Positions 7,353 through 16,181 are shown, counted from the stretch's first letter. The stretch: DNA of 34,172 nucleotides from Nostoc sp. LEGE 06077 (GCF_015207705.1 NZ_JADEWI010000073.1:1-34172); one strand, 5' to 3'. Notes: generated by a model not told the origin, from the letters alone. Numbers and translations are program-made.

Positions 7353-7530
7353 AAATTCACTATCAATAAGCCAAATAGCGGCAAAATTTTATGTGTCTAT
7401 TCTACTGGTAAAACTACTGATGCGCTAAATCTGGAGGCGATCGCTCTTAGTGGCTGTTTAGTCAATTGCAACGAAACTTGACGAATTTAGGTAAGATGGG
7501 GTGCGATCGCCATGACTCATAAAGGGTATA

Positions 7531-8328
7531 TTACCTGTATTTCTCAACAGATTCCACAGCCACATTAAATTGTTGAGCAATCTGTTCTACACTCATCCCA
7601 GTTTTTAGTAACAGTGGGACAGCAATTTTCAACAGTTCTTCTCGACCTTCTTCTCGTCCTTCTTCTCGACCTTCAGCTTTGGCTTCTTGATATACTCTTG
7701 TTTCCTCTAAAGTTATTCCTAGCATCGCTTCCACTTCCTCTCGACTCAAAGACGAAAACTTGTACACAGCAATTGTCGTAATAATTTCGATGATTTCGTT
7801 TTTCGGCAGTGTGCCTGTTTCTTCTAATTTTACTCGTTGAATTAGTTGCTTGGCTTGCTCTGCCATTGTTTCGGAAGATGCGGTTGTCAACTGCATTAAG
7901 TTGATGCCTATTGGCAGAGTATCAGAAGTACCTAACTCATCCAAATAAATGCGCTGCACTTGGTCGCTATTTAAAAATATGCGATGAGTTCTTTTATCGT
8001 TGGGTTCTAAACTGCGTGATGGAAATATTACTACACAGTACCAATCATCGTATTGAGATTGATTGCGGTACAAATAGGTGAGCGACTCGGTAAAAAACCG
8101 ATGATAAAGACTTTCGTCTCTCTGAAATTGCACTTCGGCAAAAAAGATAACTCTAGATGTTGCGTCTTCTGGTGGTAAGAAAACACCATCAATCCGAAAA
8201 GCGGTTTCTTTCACCTCCACTGACTCAAATCGATAGTTTTGCGCCTGTGCAGGACGGTTATCAACGAGTTCAAAGATTAAAGCTGGAAATCGCTTGAAAA
8301 TTTGATAATAAATAGAGTCACGTTTCAC
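7531..8328 (-). CDS. Rpn/DUF2887 family PD-(D/E)XK nuclease-like protein
   Basis: The 265-residue protein has an N-terminal restriction-endonuclease-like domain. FRIDGVF (with D47) and FFAEVQFQRD (with E65 and Q67) give the D...ExQ core of the PD-(D/E)XK fold seen in Rpn (recombination-promoting nuclease, formerly called putative transposase) proteins. The rest matches the DUF2887 proteins that are very numerous in Nostoc. Near the C-terminus is EGREEGREEGREE (219-231), encoded by three near-identical 12-base units, followed by a short helix-turn-helix-like tail (MSVEQIAQQFNVAVESVEKY). The start is GTG at 8328; no better ATG is nearby. Related E. coli Rpn proteins are DNA endonucleases that promote RecA-independent recombination, and some bacterial members are linked to phage defence. 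Its place in the accessory block fits that. Confidence 0.8.
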   Translation of the reverse strand: MKRDSIYYQIFKRFPALIFELVDNRPAQAQNYRFESVEVKETAFRIDGVFLPPEDATSRVIFFAEVQFQRDESLYHRFFTESLTYLYRNQSQYDDWYCVVIFPSRSLEPNDKRTHRIFLNSDQVQRIYLDELGTSDTLPIGINLMQLTTASSETMAEQAKQLIQRVKLEETGTLPKNEIIEIITTIAVYKFSSLSREEVEAMLGITLEETRVYQEAKAEGREEGREEGREELLKIAVPLLLKTGMSVEQIAQQFNVAVESVEKYR

Positions 8329-8413
8329 AAAAATATCAAAATATTTTGATTATTCAGGATTAATTTTATCAGTCTTTATCTGCATATCTAACAACAAAGT
8401 CATCGCTCTAGAA

Positions 8414-8869
8414 TTAAGGTATAAAATCTGCGTCAAGAATCTGAGCTACAGAAAAAGGTGATTCTTGGGGGAATAGTTCTGATGGAAGTCGATATTTTCT
8501 GATGGTATCATTTCTAGCATCTGTATAACAGTCTAGAAATACATCCTCTAAAACAGATTTTAAACTGGGACTATCTTCTAGAAGATAAATTATTTGTCGT
8601 CTTTGCTCAACAATAGTATTACGCCATCCTCTGGCATTACACTCTTTTTCTTCTATCCAGAATTGCAGTTTTAATAAATGTTCAATTAAGATTATTAGAC
8701 GATTTTTAAGTTCTTTCTTTTCACTTCGCCCCATACTATCAATTTCTTCAATTAAATTCGCAATATCTAATTGTTCCAGTTTACCTTCCTGCAAAAGTTT
8801 AACTGTAGTTTGTATCCATAAGTAAAAATCTTGTTCATATAATGTTTTGTTAGTCTCAGAGGTCAACAT
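8414..8869 (-). CDS. DUF29 family protein
   Basis: This 151-residue protein begins LYEQDFYLWIQTTVKLLQEG, with the hallmark LDIANLIEEIDSMGRSEKKEL that identifies DUF29, a small all-helical family greatly expanded in cyanobacteria and of unknown function. It ends with a short EDVFLDCYTDAR and PLSELFP-like region also typical of the family. The ATG at 8869 is followed directly by the expected domain start. It stands alone, with about 85 bp to the DUF2887 gene and about 170 bp to flv3. The family is often found among toxin-antitoxin and defence genes, but no activity has been shown to my knowledge. Confidence 0.85.
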   Translation of the reverse strand: MLTSETNKTLYEQDFYLWIQTTVKLLQEGKLEQLDIANLIEEIDSMGRSEKKELKNRLIILIEHLLKLQFWIEEKECNARGWRNTIVEQRRQIIYLLEDSPSLKSVLEDVFLDCYTDARNDTIRKYRLPSELFPQESPFSVAQILDADFIP

Positions 8870-8954
8870 AAAAATTTCTCCTGACTCAACAGAATATTGA
8901 TTACATTATACAGTGAATAAATATTAGCTATTTCATCCCATACCCTAAAGCATG

Positions 8955-8998
8955 ATAGCGATCGCACTTCCCCTAATTCTCAAAAGTGCGATCGCTAT
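8955..8998. repeat. 15-bp perfect inverted repeat carrying HIP1 in each arm
   Basis: ATAGCGATCGCACTT (8955-8969) and its exact complement AAGTGCGATCGCTAT (8984-8998) flank a 14-base loop. Each arm contains GCGATCGC. It lies 39 bases after the flv3 stop codon and could end that transcript, but no T-run follows on the minus strand, so a terminator role is unproven. Confidence 0.6.
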
Positions 8999-9036
8999 TC
9001 ATCTTTTACAAGTCCTCTGATGAGTCGCAAAAAGTT

Positions 9037-10761
9037 TTAGTAGTGATTTCCTACTTTGCGATGATGCACAGCTGTCAGTGCTTCAGATTTAGAAACTCGG
9101 CCGCCGTTGACGGTGCTGTATACCGCCCAGTGGTCGCCGCAGTCCATCCGGCTGACGACTTCACATTCCATGTATGCTAAAGCGTCGGCGAGGATGGGTG
9201 TACCATCTTCGCCACTTTGAGTTCGCACACCTGCAAAACGGTCTGCACCAGGGGCGAACCGTTTGAGGAAGTGGCGCATAAGTGTTTGATAATTGCCTTC
9301 TTCTAAGACGTTTAGCACAAAGCGATCGCCTACTTGCATTAAGGATTCAATCGCCCGGTCTTTGGCGACTGCGATGGAAAAGCCCAAGGGTTTGAAGCTG
9401 GCTTGCGCTACCCAAGAGGCTAACATGGCGCTGGATACGTCGCCTTTTTTGGCGGTAATAATATACAACCCACCACTGAGTCTACCAAGTGCTTTATCTA
9501 AGTCTGCACTTAGAGATTTCATCGCTTTGATGCTGCGATCGCGCGTTACCCACTGCCCTAAGTCTGTGCCTGCTTCTTCACACTGCTTGTAAGTAATTTC
9601 GCTGGGTGTTTCACTAAGTTGAATGACGGGGAATGCAATGTGCAGTCCTAACGCCCGGAATTTGTTCAACAGGGGATAAGTTGGTTCATCATTACCACCG
9701 CCAGTCTCAAATATACCGATGGCTTGTTTATCTTTGACTGAGCCTAAGACTGTGCTAAGTGCAGCTTGAGCAATGTTATCACCAGCCGATGGAGGCACAC
9801 CAATTACTATTCCCGAACAGCGCCCAACGAGTTCGCGTAATTCTTGTAAGTCTGTGGCTGAACCTAAATCTACTATTTCTACAGCTACGCCAGTTTTGTT
9901 GATACCGTTAATTACTGCTTGGGCTAGGCGATCGCTATAACCGTATTCCGAAACGTAAAATAAACCAATGCTGGTTTCTGGTTTAGCTTGGGTCTGGCTC
10001 CAGTTACGGTAACGTTTGGTTAATTCCTCAACGTTGTGATAGAGTAACGGCCCGTGACCTGTGGCAATCATTTTAATAGCTGGCAATTCACCCATGCGCT
10101 TCATCGCAGACAGAACCGAGCGCGAATTCGGCCCCATCAGGCATTCGTAGTAATATTTAAAATCAGCTTCTATAGTTTTTAAGTCTTCGTCAAAAGTGGC
10201 ATCGGAGCAATAGTGCATCCCGAAAGCATCGCAGGTGAAGAGAATTTGGTCTTTGTGGTCAAAGCTAAATATTGTGTCCGGCCAATGCAAATTAGGGGCA
10301 ATCACAAATTCTATCTCGTGACCGTTACCTAAATCTATGCGATCGCCATTTTTGACAATCTGCCGTTTAAATGGCTGATGTACCAAATCTTCCAAAAATT
10401 GAATTGCGACTTTGGAAGCCACAACGGTAATTTCTGGAGCCATTTGTAACAAATCTTTTACTAAGCCGCTGTGGTCAGGCTCAGTGTGGCTGACAATCAA
10501 ATAATTGATATCTTGAGGATTAATCAACCCTGTGAGCGTATCAAAATACAGCTGACGGAATTTCTCATGGGAGGTATCAACTAAGGCAATTTGCTCACCG
10601 CGAATCAGAAATGAGTTATAGGTAGTACCATTTTGTAAACCAAACTCAATATCAAAGCGATCACGATCCCAATCTAAAGAGCGAATTGCTGTTGTCTCTG
10701 GTGCAATTTCCCCAGTCTGTATAGTCAGCCGTTTTTCAGTTTTTTCGGTGAGTAATACCAT
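9037..10761 (-). CDS. flv3: Flavodiiron protein Flv3 (diflavin flavoprotein A, canonical diiron site)
   Basis: This 574-residue protein has the same three domains as Flv1: metallo-beta-lactamase-like, flavodoxin and flavin reductase. Here the metal ligands are complete: H92, E94, D96 and H97 (HTEPDH), then H159, D178 and H236. This is the canonical branch, and Flv3 is the partner of Flv1 in the Mehler-like reduction of O2 to water using reductant from photosystem I. I chose the ATG at 10761 rather than the one at 10779 because AAGGAGG lies just before it and would be inside the coding sequence of the longer version. The reductase domain ends with TAVHHRKVGNHY, nearly the same as the end of Flv1 (TAVHHRKSATHY). 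Flv4 is the main alternative; pairing with the gene at 393 favours Flv3. Confidence 0.9.
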   Translation of the reverse strand: MVLLTEKTEKRLTIQTGEIAPETTAIRSLDWDRDRFDIEFGLQNGTTYNSFLIRGEQIALVDTSHEKFRQLYFDTLTGLINPQDINYLIVSHTEPDHSGLVKDLLQMAPEITVVASKVAIQFLEDLVHQPFKRQIVKNGDRIDLGNGHEIEFVIAPNLHWPDTIFSFDHKDQILFTCDAFGMHYCSDATFDEDLKTIEADFKYYYECLMGPNSRSVLSAMKRMGELPAIKMIATGHGPLLYHNVEELTKRYRNWSQTQAKPETSIGLFYVSEYGYSDRLAQAVINGINKTGVAVEIVDLGSATDLQELRELVGRCSGIVIGVPPSAGDNIAQAALSTVLGSVKDKQAIGIFETGGGNDEPTYPLLNKFRALGLHIAFPVIQLSETPSEITYKQCEEAGTDLGQWVTRDRSIKAMKSLSADLDKALGRLSGGLYIITAKKGDVSSAMLASWVAQASFKPLGFSIAVAKDRAIESLMQVGDRFVLNVLEEGNYQTLMRHFLKRFAPGADRFAGVRTQSGEDGTPILADALAYMECEVVSRMDCGDHWAVYSTVNGGRVSKSEALTAVHHRKVGNHY

Positions 10762-10811
10762 AACTCCCCTCCTTAACACAATGAGTATTTCTTCCTCTTG
10801 ATCTATTTTGG

Positions 10812-10882
10812 CACGGTTTAAATGTAAATTTTTATGAAAAAACCTATAGATAACTTAAAAAAGTTAAAAGTGTGAAACCGTG
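10812..10882. promoter_or_regulatory. Inverted repeat in the flv3-coaX divergent control region
   Basis: CACGGTTT (10812-10819) and AAACCGTG (10875-10882) are exact complements, 55 bases apart, in the AT-rich gap between the starts of flv3 and coaX. A small hairpin (AACTT/AAGTT, about 10852-10866) sits between them. The pair could be an operator or simply chance; no promoter box is convincing. Confidence 0.3.
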
Positions 10883-10969
10883 TATATTGAAATCTGGCGC
10901 TAACCATTAGAATCGCCACGACAAGAATAAAGCCTGCCAACCCAGACTGGAAAAACTAGACTCTACTCT

Positions 10970-11016
10970 AGTCCGCGTAGGCGGACTTTGTTTGTATAGC
11001 CGCGATTTTAATCGTT
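10970..11016. repeat. Nostoc-type dispersed repeat before coaX
   Basis: AGTCCGC and GCGGACT (10970-10976 and 10981-10987) form a tight hairpin, followed by TTTGTATAGCCGCGATTT. I recognise this block from many Nostoc intergenic regions. It overlaps a possible upstream extension of coaX, which supports the later ATG start. Confidence 0.6.
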
Positions 11017-11024
11017 CGGGTGGG

Positions 11025-11804
11025 ATGAGTAAACAGAAACCTTGGTTAGCTTTAGAGATAGGCAATTCTAGACTGCATTGGGGGTTATTCGTTGGTGAAA
11101 CCCTTGACTGTACATGGAATACAGACTATCTACCTGATTCAGTTATACAGCAGTTGGGTAACGGTCAAACTTTAGATGATTTCCCAGCCAAGATTTTTAC
11201 CCTACCTTCTCCCTTACCTCTGGCTGTGGCTTCCGTCGTTCCCAGTCAAACAGTACTTTGGCAAACTTACTCCAATGTCAGGGTAATTACTTTAGAAGAT
11301 GTACCTTTAAATAATACCTATCCCACATTAGGAATTGACCGTGCTTTAGCTTTGTGGGGTGCGGGGAGAAAGTTAGGATTTCCCATATTAGTAATTGATG
11401 CGGGAACCGCCTTAACTTTTACAGGCGCAGATCATCAACAGAATTTAGTAGGTGGTGCAATTTTGCCAGGATTCGGTTTACAATTTGCGAGTTTAGGGCA
11501 AAGAACAAGTCAATTACCACATTTAGAAACGCAGAATTTTACATCTTTACCGCCACGTTTTGCCCAAAATACACCAGCAGCAATTCAAAGTGGTGTTATC
11601 TACACTTTGTTAGCCGGAATCAAAGATTTTATTACAGATTGGTGGAAATTATTTCCTAATAGTAGAGTTGCAATTAAAGGAGGCGATCGCACTTTAGTAA
11701 TCCAATATCTGCAAACCTTATATCCAGAAATTGCCGCCCGTTTGATTGTTGAACCCAATTTAATTTTTTGGGGAATTCAATTAATATTTAATATCAATGA
11801 ATAA
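11025..11804 (+). CDS. coaX: Type III pantothenate kinase CoaX
   Basis: CoaX phosphorylates pantothenate, the first step of coenzyme A synthesis. The 259-residue sequence shows the ASKHA-fold signatures of the family: the N-terminal phosphate loop [15 protein letters not shown], a central [11 protein letters not shown], then [11 protein letters not shown] and [11 protein letters not shown]. The loop has E where many homologues have D (DIGN). ATG at 11025 is preferred over a TTG 33 bases upstream, which would translate a dispersed repeat; GGTGGG just before the ATG may serve as a weak binding site. It is divergent from flv3 and convergent with the hydrolase gene. Type III kinases are the usual form in cyanobacteria, so this is probably the only pantothenate kinase of the cell. 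Confidence 0.85.
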   Translation: MSKQKPWLALEIGNSRLHWGLFVGETLDCTWNTDYLPDSVIQQLGNGQTLDDFPAKIFTLPSPLPLAVASVVPSQTVLWQTYSNVRVITLEDVPLNNTYPTLGIDRALALWGAGRKLGFPILVIDAGTALTFTGADHQQNLVGGAILPGFGLQFASLGQRTSQLPHLETQNFTSLPPRFAQNTPAAIQSGVIYTLLAGIKDFITDWWKLFPNSRVAIKGGDRTLVIQYLQTLYPEIAARLIVEPNLIFWGIQLIFNINE

Positions 11805-11830
11805 TATAAAATAATAGTAATAAATTTCTA

Positions 11831-12646
11831 TTATCTCTTACCCTGAATAAAATCATCAATTTCTTCCGCCACAATTCCTGCACAGGTTTCTGGCAAATCA
11901 TTACCAGCGTGAGCCACTAATTTAAAATCTACGAGCGGAATTAATTGTTTATAAGTTTGGCTTTGAAATACCGCATCAGAAGAATCTTGTCCACCTTGCA
12001 AAATTAACGCTGGAACATGAATTAAATGCAATTTATCTTGCAATAACTCTGCTTTAATTTCTGGTGTCTGCCTTTGAAATAATAGCTGGCAGGCTGCGGG
12101 ATATTGCAGCAAATGTTGACGTTGCTGTAAGTCTTGCTCTATTTTTTCATGCCAACCCAATATTTTAGTGATGGGTCTGATAAATTTTAAAAATTTAACA
12201 AATAATGGGGAAAATTCTAATAATTTTCGTCTTTGTTGCCAACGCTTTTCTTGTTTCTCTACTTCTACACCTTCTGGTGCTAAGAGAACTAAACCTTCAA
12301 CTTGTTCTGGATATTTCAACGCATAACTAGCTGCAATCCAACCTCCCAGAGAATGTCCGACTAAGTATACTCTTTCTAGTCTCAAAGCTTGCAGAAATTC
12401 AGCGATAGATTCTACCTGTAAATCTATCGAGTGATGAATATCTGGTTTGTCAGACTCACCAAAGCCTAATAAGTCTGGTGCAAAACAATGGAAATTTTTC
12501 GCCAGTTTTTCCATTACCGATGACCACTGGCTACTATCGTTCCAAGCACCATGTAACAATACCACTGGAATACCTTGCCCAGCTTCACTCCAAAATAACA
12601 ATCCTTGGGAGAGCTTTCTGCGGGAGTTACGTAATAGTGTATCCAT
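11831..12646 (-). CDS. Alpha/beta hydrolase
   Basis: The 271-residue protein has the alpha/beta hydrolase fold: an oxyanion-hole motif LLHGAWNDS (30-38), GFGESDKP (61-68), the nucleophile elbow VGHSLGGW with S99, a probable acid D221 (LQGGQDSSD) and a probable histidine H246 (VAHAGNDLPE). A lid of basic helices covers about 130-200. There is no signal peptide, so it should be cytoplasmic. The substrate cannot be deduced; many cyanobacterial relatives are annotated only as hydrolases or esterases. The gene is convergent with coaX and stands alone, with the Nudix gene next upstream. Confidence 0.85.
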   Translation of the reverse strand: MDTLLRNSRRKLSQGLLFWSEAGQGIPVVLLHGAWNDSSQWSSVMEKLAKNFHCFAPDLLGFGESDKPDIHHSIDLQVESIAEFLQALRLERVYLVGHSLGGWIAASYALKYPEQVEGLVLLAPEGVEVEKQEKRWQQRRKLLEFSPLFVKFLKFIRPITKILGWHEKIEQDLQQRQHLLQYPAACQLLFQRQTPEIKAELLQDKLHLIHVPALILQGGQDSSDAVFQSQTYKQLIPLVDFKLVAHAGNDLPETCAGIVAEEIDDFIQGKR

Positions 12647-12733
12647 CTTATATATAAAAATTACATCATAGTAGATTGTAGTTTTTATATTGGATTTTGT
12701 AATTAAAACTCCCAGCGAAAATCTAAAGTATTG

Positions 12734-13273
12734 TTACGCCAGTGTTGTCAAGCCATTTAAGTAGTCTTGTATCTGTCGGGAATGGTCATGGGACATTGGC
12801 CCACTCGGTAAAGCACTCTGTGAAAAAGCTTGGATTTCCATGACTTCTAAAGCATCTTGAATTTCCATTGTCCCTTGTACTTCTGCTTCAACCACAACGC
12901 AAATCGAATGAATTCGCGGATCACGGTCTGGTGCAGAATAAACCCCTACTAAACGTTTAATCTCTACTAACTCCAGTCCGGTTTCCTCTATCAATTCTCG
13001 GCGGACTGTTGTGGGAATATCTTCCCCCCAATCTACCATCCCGCCTGGTAATGACCAAAGACCATTATCTCGCCGCCGAATTAAGACAATTCGACCGTCA
13101 GGTAATATCGGAATAATACTTGTACCAGTAATAGGATGACGGAATATAATACCCAATACTGTTTGTCCATAACGCCATAAACCGCGTGTAGACTCGGCAG
13201 CTGCTGCAAAAAAAGCCAGAACGTTCAAGCTAAAAATCTTGGTGTTATGTTTTGTTATTTCCTGCACTCGCAT
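12734..13273 (-). CDS. Nudix hydrolase
   Basis: The Nudix box is complete at residues 78-100: G78, E84, R92, E93, E96, E97 and G99 fit GX5EX7REUXEEXGU, the site that binds the metal and cleaves a diphosphate. The first 35 residues, with an alanine-rich segment, are not part of the domain and may be a membrane-near or regulatory extension. The total length is 179 residues. Such enzymes clean up nucleotide derivatives such as ADP-ribose or oxidised nucleotides; the exact substrate cannot be read from sequence. A second, shorter Nudix protein is encoded at 32875 with low overall similarity. Confidence 0.85.
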   Translation of the reverse strand: MRVQEITKHNTKIFSLNVLAFFAAAAESTRGLWRYGQTVLGIIFRHPITGTSIIPILPDGRIVLIRRRDNGLWSLPGGMVDWGEDIPTTVRRELIEETGLELVEIKRLVGVYSAPDRDPRIHSICVVVEAEVQGTMEIQDALEVMEIQAFSQSALPSGPMSHDHSRQIQDYLNGLTTLA

Positions 13274-13941
13274 TCACTCAACTAGCTAATTATTGAGATT
13301 TGTTTCACACAAAGATGCTTGTGCTTGGGGATTTTATGCTCAGAGGATATTTGAAAAGTATTAGCTGATTTACTTAGTAATTGAATATACGTCTAAATCT
13401 AGACTAGCTTTCCTACAACTAATGAGTAAGCATTTAAATCTCCAGCCATTCAGCTAGGTTTTTCCCCAAAGGAATAGCCCCAAGGCTTGGGTAACTGATA
13501 ACTATTGACTTATAGCCGAGGTAGAATCAGAAAATCAAGCAAAATACTTGATAGTTTTCAAATATCATCTAAGAGTTTTTGTATGATAGCGTAATTTTAG
13601 CATTTGGTTAAAGGAAAATGTTTGTATTTATATATACGTTTTTTCTTTAAGTAAATGGATAAATAGTAATATATGAAAACTGTCCTGAATATAGATTTAA
13701 ATCATAGAAAATAATTGATTGCGCTGTTAAAAAATCTCACGGAAATCTCTAAATAATCTGACTAATTTTTGGTGAGCGATCGCCAGCTACTTTTACAGAA
13801 AGTTATTCTTTAAATCTCACACTAAAATTTCTATTAATTATCCTGATGATATCTATAGTTAGATTTCCGAATATTTTTCCTCGTGCTGATGATTTTCGTC
13901 TTTTCAGTTGATCCCGTTAAAGAAATCATCAAAAATTTATA
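13274..13941. other. Long AT-rich gap with no recognisable gene
   Basis: About 670 bases without a supported gene on either strand. A short perfect palindrome CCCAAGGCTTGGG lies at 13479-13491 and one HIP1-like site GCGATCGC near 13776. It presumably holds the promoter of the Nudix gene and sequence upstream of the promoter at 13942. A small RNA cannot be excluded. Confidence 0.5.
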
Positions 13942-13971
13942 TTGACAGGATTTCAATTAATACGATACAAT
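13942..13971 (+). promoter_or_regulatory. Sigma-70-type promoter of the small basic protein
   Basis: TTGACA (13942-13947) and TACAAT (13966-13971) are separated by 18 bases, a near-consensus pair. Transcription would begin around 13978 and give a leader of about 130 bases before the gene at 14108. Confidence 0.65.
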
Positions 13972-14004
13972 TGTACGTTGTTCAAATAAAGTAGTTAGAC
14001 TGTT

Positions 14005-14081
14005 AAACTAGGGGAAAATCATATCAATAGCATCAGCGTTAGTAGCTGAGTCATGCCTAAGAGATGCCTAGTTTATCTTTT
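14005..14081 (+). ncRNA. Possible leader hairpin or attenuator
   Basis: AAACTAGG (14005-14012) and CCTAGTTT (14067-14074) are exact complements that would close a domain of about 70 bases. The 3' arm is followed directly by ATCTTTTTTT, as in an intrinsic terminator. It lies between the promoter at 13942 and the start of the small gene at 14108, so it may cause premature termination or may itself be a small RNA. The internal sequence has a direct repeat ATGCCTA. No known riboswitch was recognised. Confidence 0.45.
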
Positions 14082-14107
14082 TTTGTTGTTTATTTAATGA
14101 GGTGAAC

Positions 14108-14272
14108 ATGGCAAAGCGCCGTAACCCGAAAAAAGAAAAGGCGCTACGGAACCAGGCATACGCCAGAAAGTTTCGTAAACGGACTACAACGGGAAGAATG
14201 CAAAGAAGGTTCCAGCAAAGACCACCGAAGAGTGAGGAAGATGAGGGCGCAGCAGCAATTGATGCTGAGTAA
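14108..14272 (+). CDS. Small, very basic conserved cyanobacterial protein
   Basis: The 54-residue product starts MAKRRNPKKEKALRNQAYAR and ends in an acidic tail EEDEGAAAIDAE. The first 40 residues carry about 16 Lys/Arg, which suggests binding to RNA or DNA, for example at the ribosome; this is inference. I have seen similar short proteins in cyanobacterial genomes without an assigned function. GAGGTG lies a few bases before the ATG, and a clear terminator follows the stop, so the gene is a complete single-gene transcript. It is too short for most automatic cut-offs, but the promoter, binding site and terminator together support it. Confidence 0.8.
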   Translation: MAKRRNPKKEKALRNQAYARKFRKRTTTGRMQRRFQQRPPKSEEDEGAAAIDAE

Positions 14273-14315
14273 GCCACCAACTTAATTTCTGATTCTTGGA
14301 ATGATTCTAATTTTG

Positions 14316-14347
14316 AGGGCGTATATTTGTACGCCCTTAATTTTTTT
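14316..14347 (+). terminator. Rho-independent terminator after the small basic protein
   Basis: AGGGCGTA and TACGCCCT pair around the loop TATTTG, followed by TAATTTTTTT. It lies 43 bases after the stop codon and faces the convergent argH gene. Confidence 0.85.
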
Positions 14348-14386
14348 GCCGTATTAGGACTTACAGATTGAAAACACTTTCAGACT

Positions 14387-15778
14387 TCACACTTCAGATT
14401 TTATTTGATTGCGTGCAGTAACTAATGCCTTGTTAACTTGGGCAAAACCTGTACCACCATAACTATTACGCGCAGATACGACTGTACGCGGTGCGATCGC
14501 CTCATAAATATCTGCGGCGAATGCAGGATGTATTTGTTGCCATTCGTCTAGGGTTAAGTCTTTCAAAAGTTTGCCCGTCGCAATGCTAGTTTTTACCACC
14601 TTGCCCACAAGATTATAAGCTTCGCGGAAGGGAACACCCCTGGCAGCTAAATAATCTGCCACATCGGTAGCGTTAGAAAAATCTTCTGCAACTGCTTCAC
14701 CTAAACGCTGACTGCGAAATTCTAAGCCTTCCCGCAGCAAAATTGTCATTGCTTCTAAACAAGCTTTGACTGTGTTAACGCTATCAAATAAACCTTCTTT
14801 GTCTTCTTGTAAATCTTTGTTATATGCCAAAGGCAAACCTTTCATAATCACTAGCATTGCTTGAAGATGACCAAAAACCCGCCCAGTTTTGCCGCGCACT
14901 AATTCTGGTACATCGGGGTTTTTCTTTTGGGGCATAATGCTAGAACCAGTTGCACAGCTATCTTTAAGGGTGATAAAGCGAAATTCTTCCGAAGCCCAGA
15001 GAATAATTTCTTCCGAAAGACGGCTGAGGTGAACCATAATCAAACTAGCAGCACACAAAAATTCAATGGCAAAATCGCGATCGCTCACTCCATCCAAGCT
15101 GTTAGCATAAACACTATCAAAATTTAGCAACTGGGCTGTATAGTGGCGGTCAATGGGGAAAGTCGTTCCCGCCAAAGCACCGCAACCCAAAGGTGAAATA
15201 TTCACGCGGCGGGAAACATCTCCCAAACGTTCCCAATCACGCTGTGCCATTTCAAAGTAAGCCAATAGATGATGGGCTAAACTCAAAGGTTGAGCGCGTT
15301 GTAAATGGGTGTAACCAGGAATCAGGGTTTCCACGTTCTGTTCAGCTATATCGAGCAAAATTCGTTGAAATTCCCGCAAGTAATTACGAATTTGCTGAAT
15401 TTGGTCGCGGAGATAAAGCCGAGTATCTGTACCAACTTGGTCGTTGCGCGATCGCGCCGTATGTAATTTTTTACCGACATCACCAACAATTTCTGTCAGT
15501 CGCCGTTCCACAGCAAAATGGACATCTTCAGCATCAACTCCCGGCTGAAATTGTCCTTGGCGATATTCTTGGCGAATTTGTTCTAAACCTGAAACGAGTT
15601 GTTCGCCTTCTTCAGCAGAAATTATCCCCGTATGCGCCAACATTTTGGCATGAGCTTGGGAACCAGTCAGGTCATATTCAATTAATTCAATATCAAAATT
15701 AATGCTGGCATTAAACAGAGCGATCGCCGGATGAAGCGCTGATTCAAATCGCTGGCTCCAAGTTTGTGGTTGCGTCAT
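14387..15778 (-). CDS. argH: Argininosuccinate lyase
   Basis: ArgH splits argininosuccinate into arginine and fumarate, the last step of arginine synthesis; arginine also feeds cyanophycin, whose genes lie about 5 kb away. The 463-residue length is normal. Family signatures are visible in order: [11 protein letters not shown] (106-116), YTHLQRAQP (156-164) and the fumarase/aspartase-superfamily signature [11 protein letters not shown] (278-288), with the catalytic serine in GSS. The ATG at 15778 begins [12 protein letters not shown], a usual start. The gene stands alone on the minus strand and converges with the small basic protein gene; about 60 bases upstream is a small membrane protein gene on the same strand. 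Regulation is not visible. Confidence 0.95.
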   Translation of the reverse strand: MTQPQTWSQRFESALHPAIALFNASINFDIELIEYDLTGSQAHAKMLAHTGIISAEEGEQLVSGLEQIRQEYRQGQFQPGVDAEDVHFAVERRLTEIVGDVGKKLHTARSRNDQVGTDTRLYLRDQIQQIRNYLREFQRILLDIAEQNVETLIPGYTHLQRAQPLSLAHHLLAYFEMAQRDWERLGDVSRRVNISPLGCGALAGTTFPIDRHYTAQLLNFDSVYANSLDGVSDRDFAIEFLCAASLIMVHLSRLSEEIILWASEEFRFITLKDSCATGSSIMPQKKNPDVPELVRGKTGRVFGHLQAMLVIMKGLPLAYNKDLQEDKEGLFDSVNTVKACLEAMTILLREGLEFRSQRLGEAVAEDFSNATDVADYLAARGVPFREAYNLVGKVVKTSIATGKLLKDLTLDEWQQIHPAFAADIYEAIAPRTVVSARNSYGGTGFAQVNKALVTARNQIKSEV

Positions 15779-15841
15779 AAAACAAAGGGGAATGGGAAGT
15801 AGGCAAATACTCTAATCCGTACTACCAACCCCCTATCAGTG

Positions 15842-16048
15842 TCAACCGTAGCTGGTAAGGTTACGAAACAGCCAACCAATCACCAAACCAACTAGCAAAG
15901 CCCAAATTTGACCTGTTTGGACAAAATGATTCCAAGCTTTCTGTACCTGACCAATCAGATTTGGGTCACTAACTTGTTGTGCCAGTACCATAGCATTCAT
16001 TGGCAAATGCCAAAATAGCTGAAAAGTTAAATCGTTGAGGTAGTGCAT
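15842..16048 (-). CDS. Small single-pass membrane protein, function unknown
   Basis: The 68-residue frame has one convincing membrane segment near the C-terminus (IWALLVGLVIGWLF, about 48-61) after a soluble, Gln-rich middle (QQVSDPNLIGQVQKAWNHF). I do not recognise a family. It lies 64 bases upstream of argH on the same strand, so it could be co-transcribed. Start is the ATG at 16048; a second ATG at residue 17 is possible. A small palindrome CCTCTA/TAGAGG lies upstream at 16081-16096. Reality as a gene is likely but not certain. Confidence 0.55.
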   Translation of the reverse strand: MHYLNDLTFQLFWHLPMNAMVLAQQVSDPNLIGQVQKAWNHFVQTGQIWALLVGLVIGWLFRNLTSYG

Positions 16049-16181
16049 ACCGAGTTCTTGTAAAGTCCTCTATGTCATAACCTCTATATGTAGAGGATGT
16101 CCAGTATTTGCTTAATTTGAGCCGAGGGAGATAAGCGATCGCTCTACCTGAGATTTTGTCCCATTCTCAATACTCTAACCT

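Noticed and set aside
10762-10779. Longer flv3 start six residues upstream
   Set aside because: It would place the AAGGAGG ribosome binding site inside the coding sequence; ATG at 10761 is better.
15193-15702. 169-residue frame antisense to argH
   Set aside because: Fully inside argH on the opposite strand and without family features.
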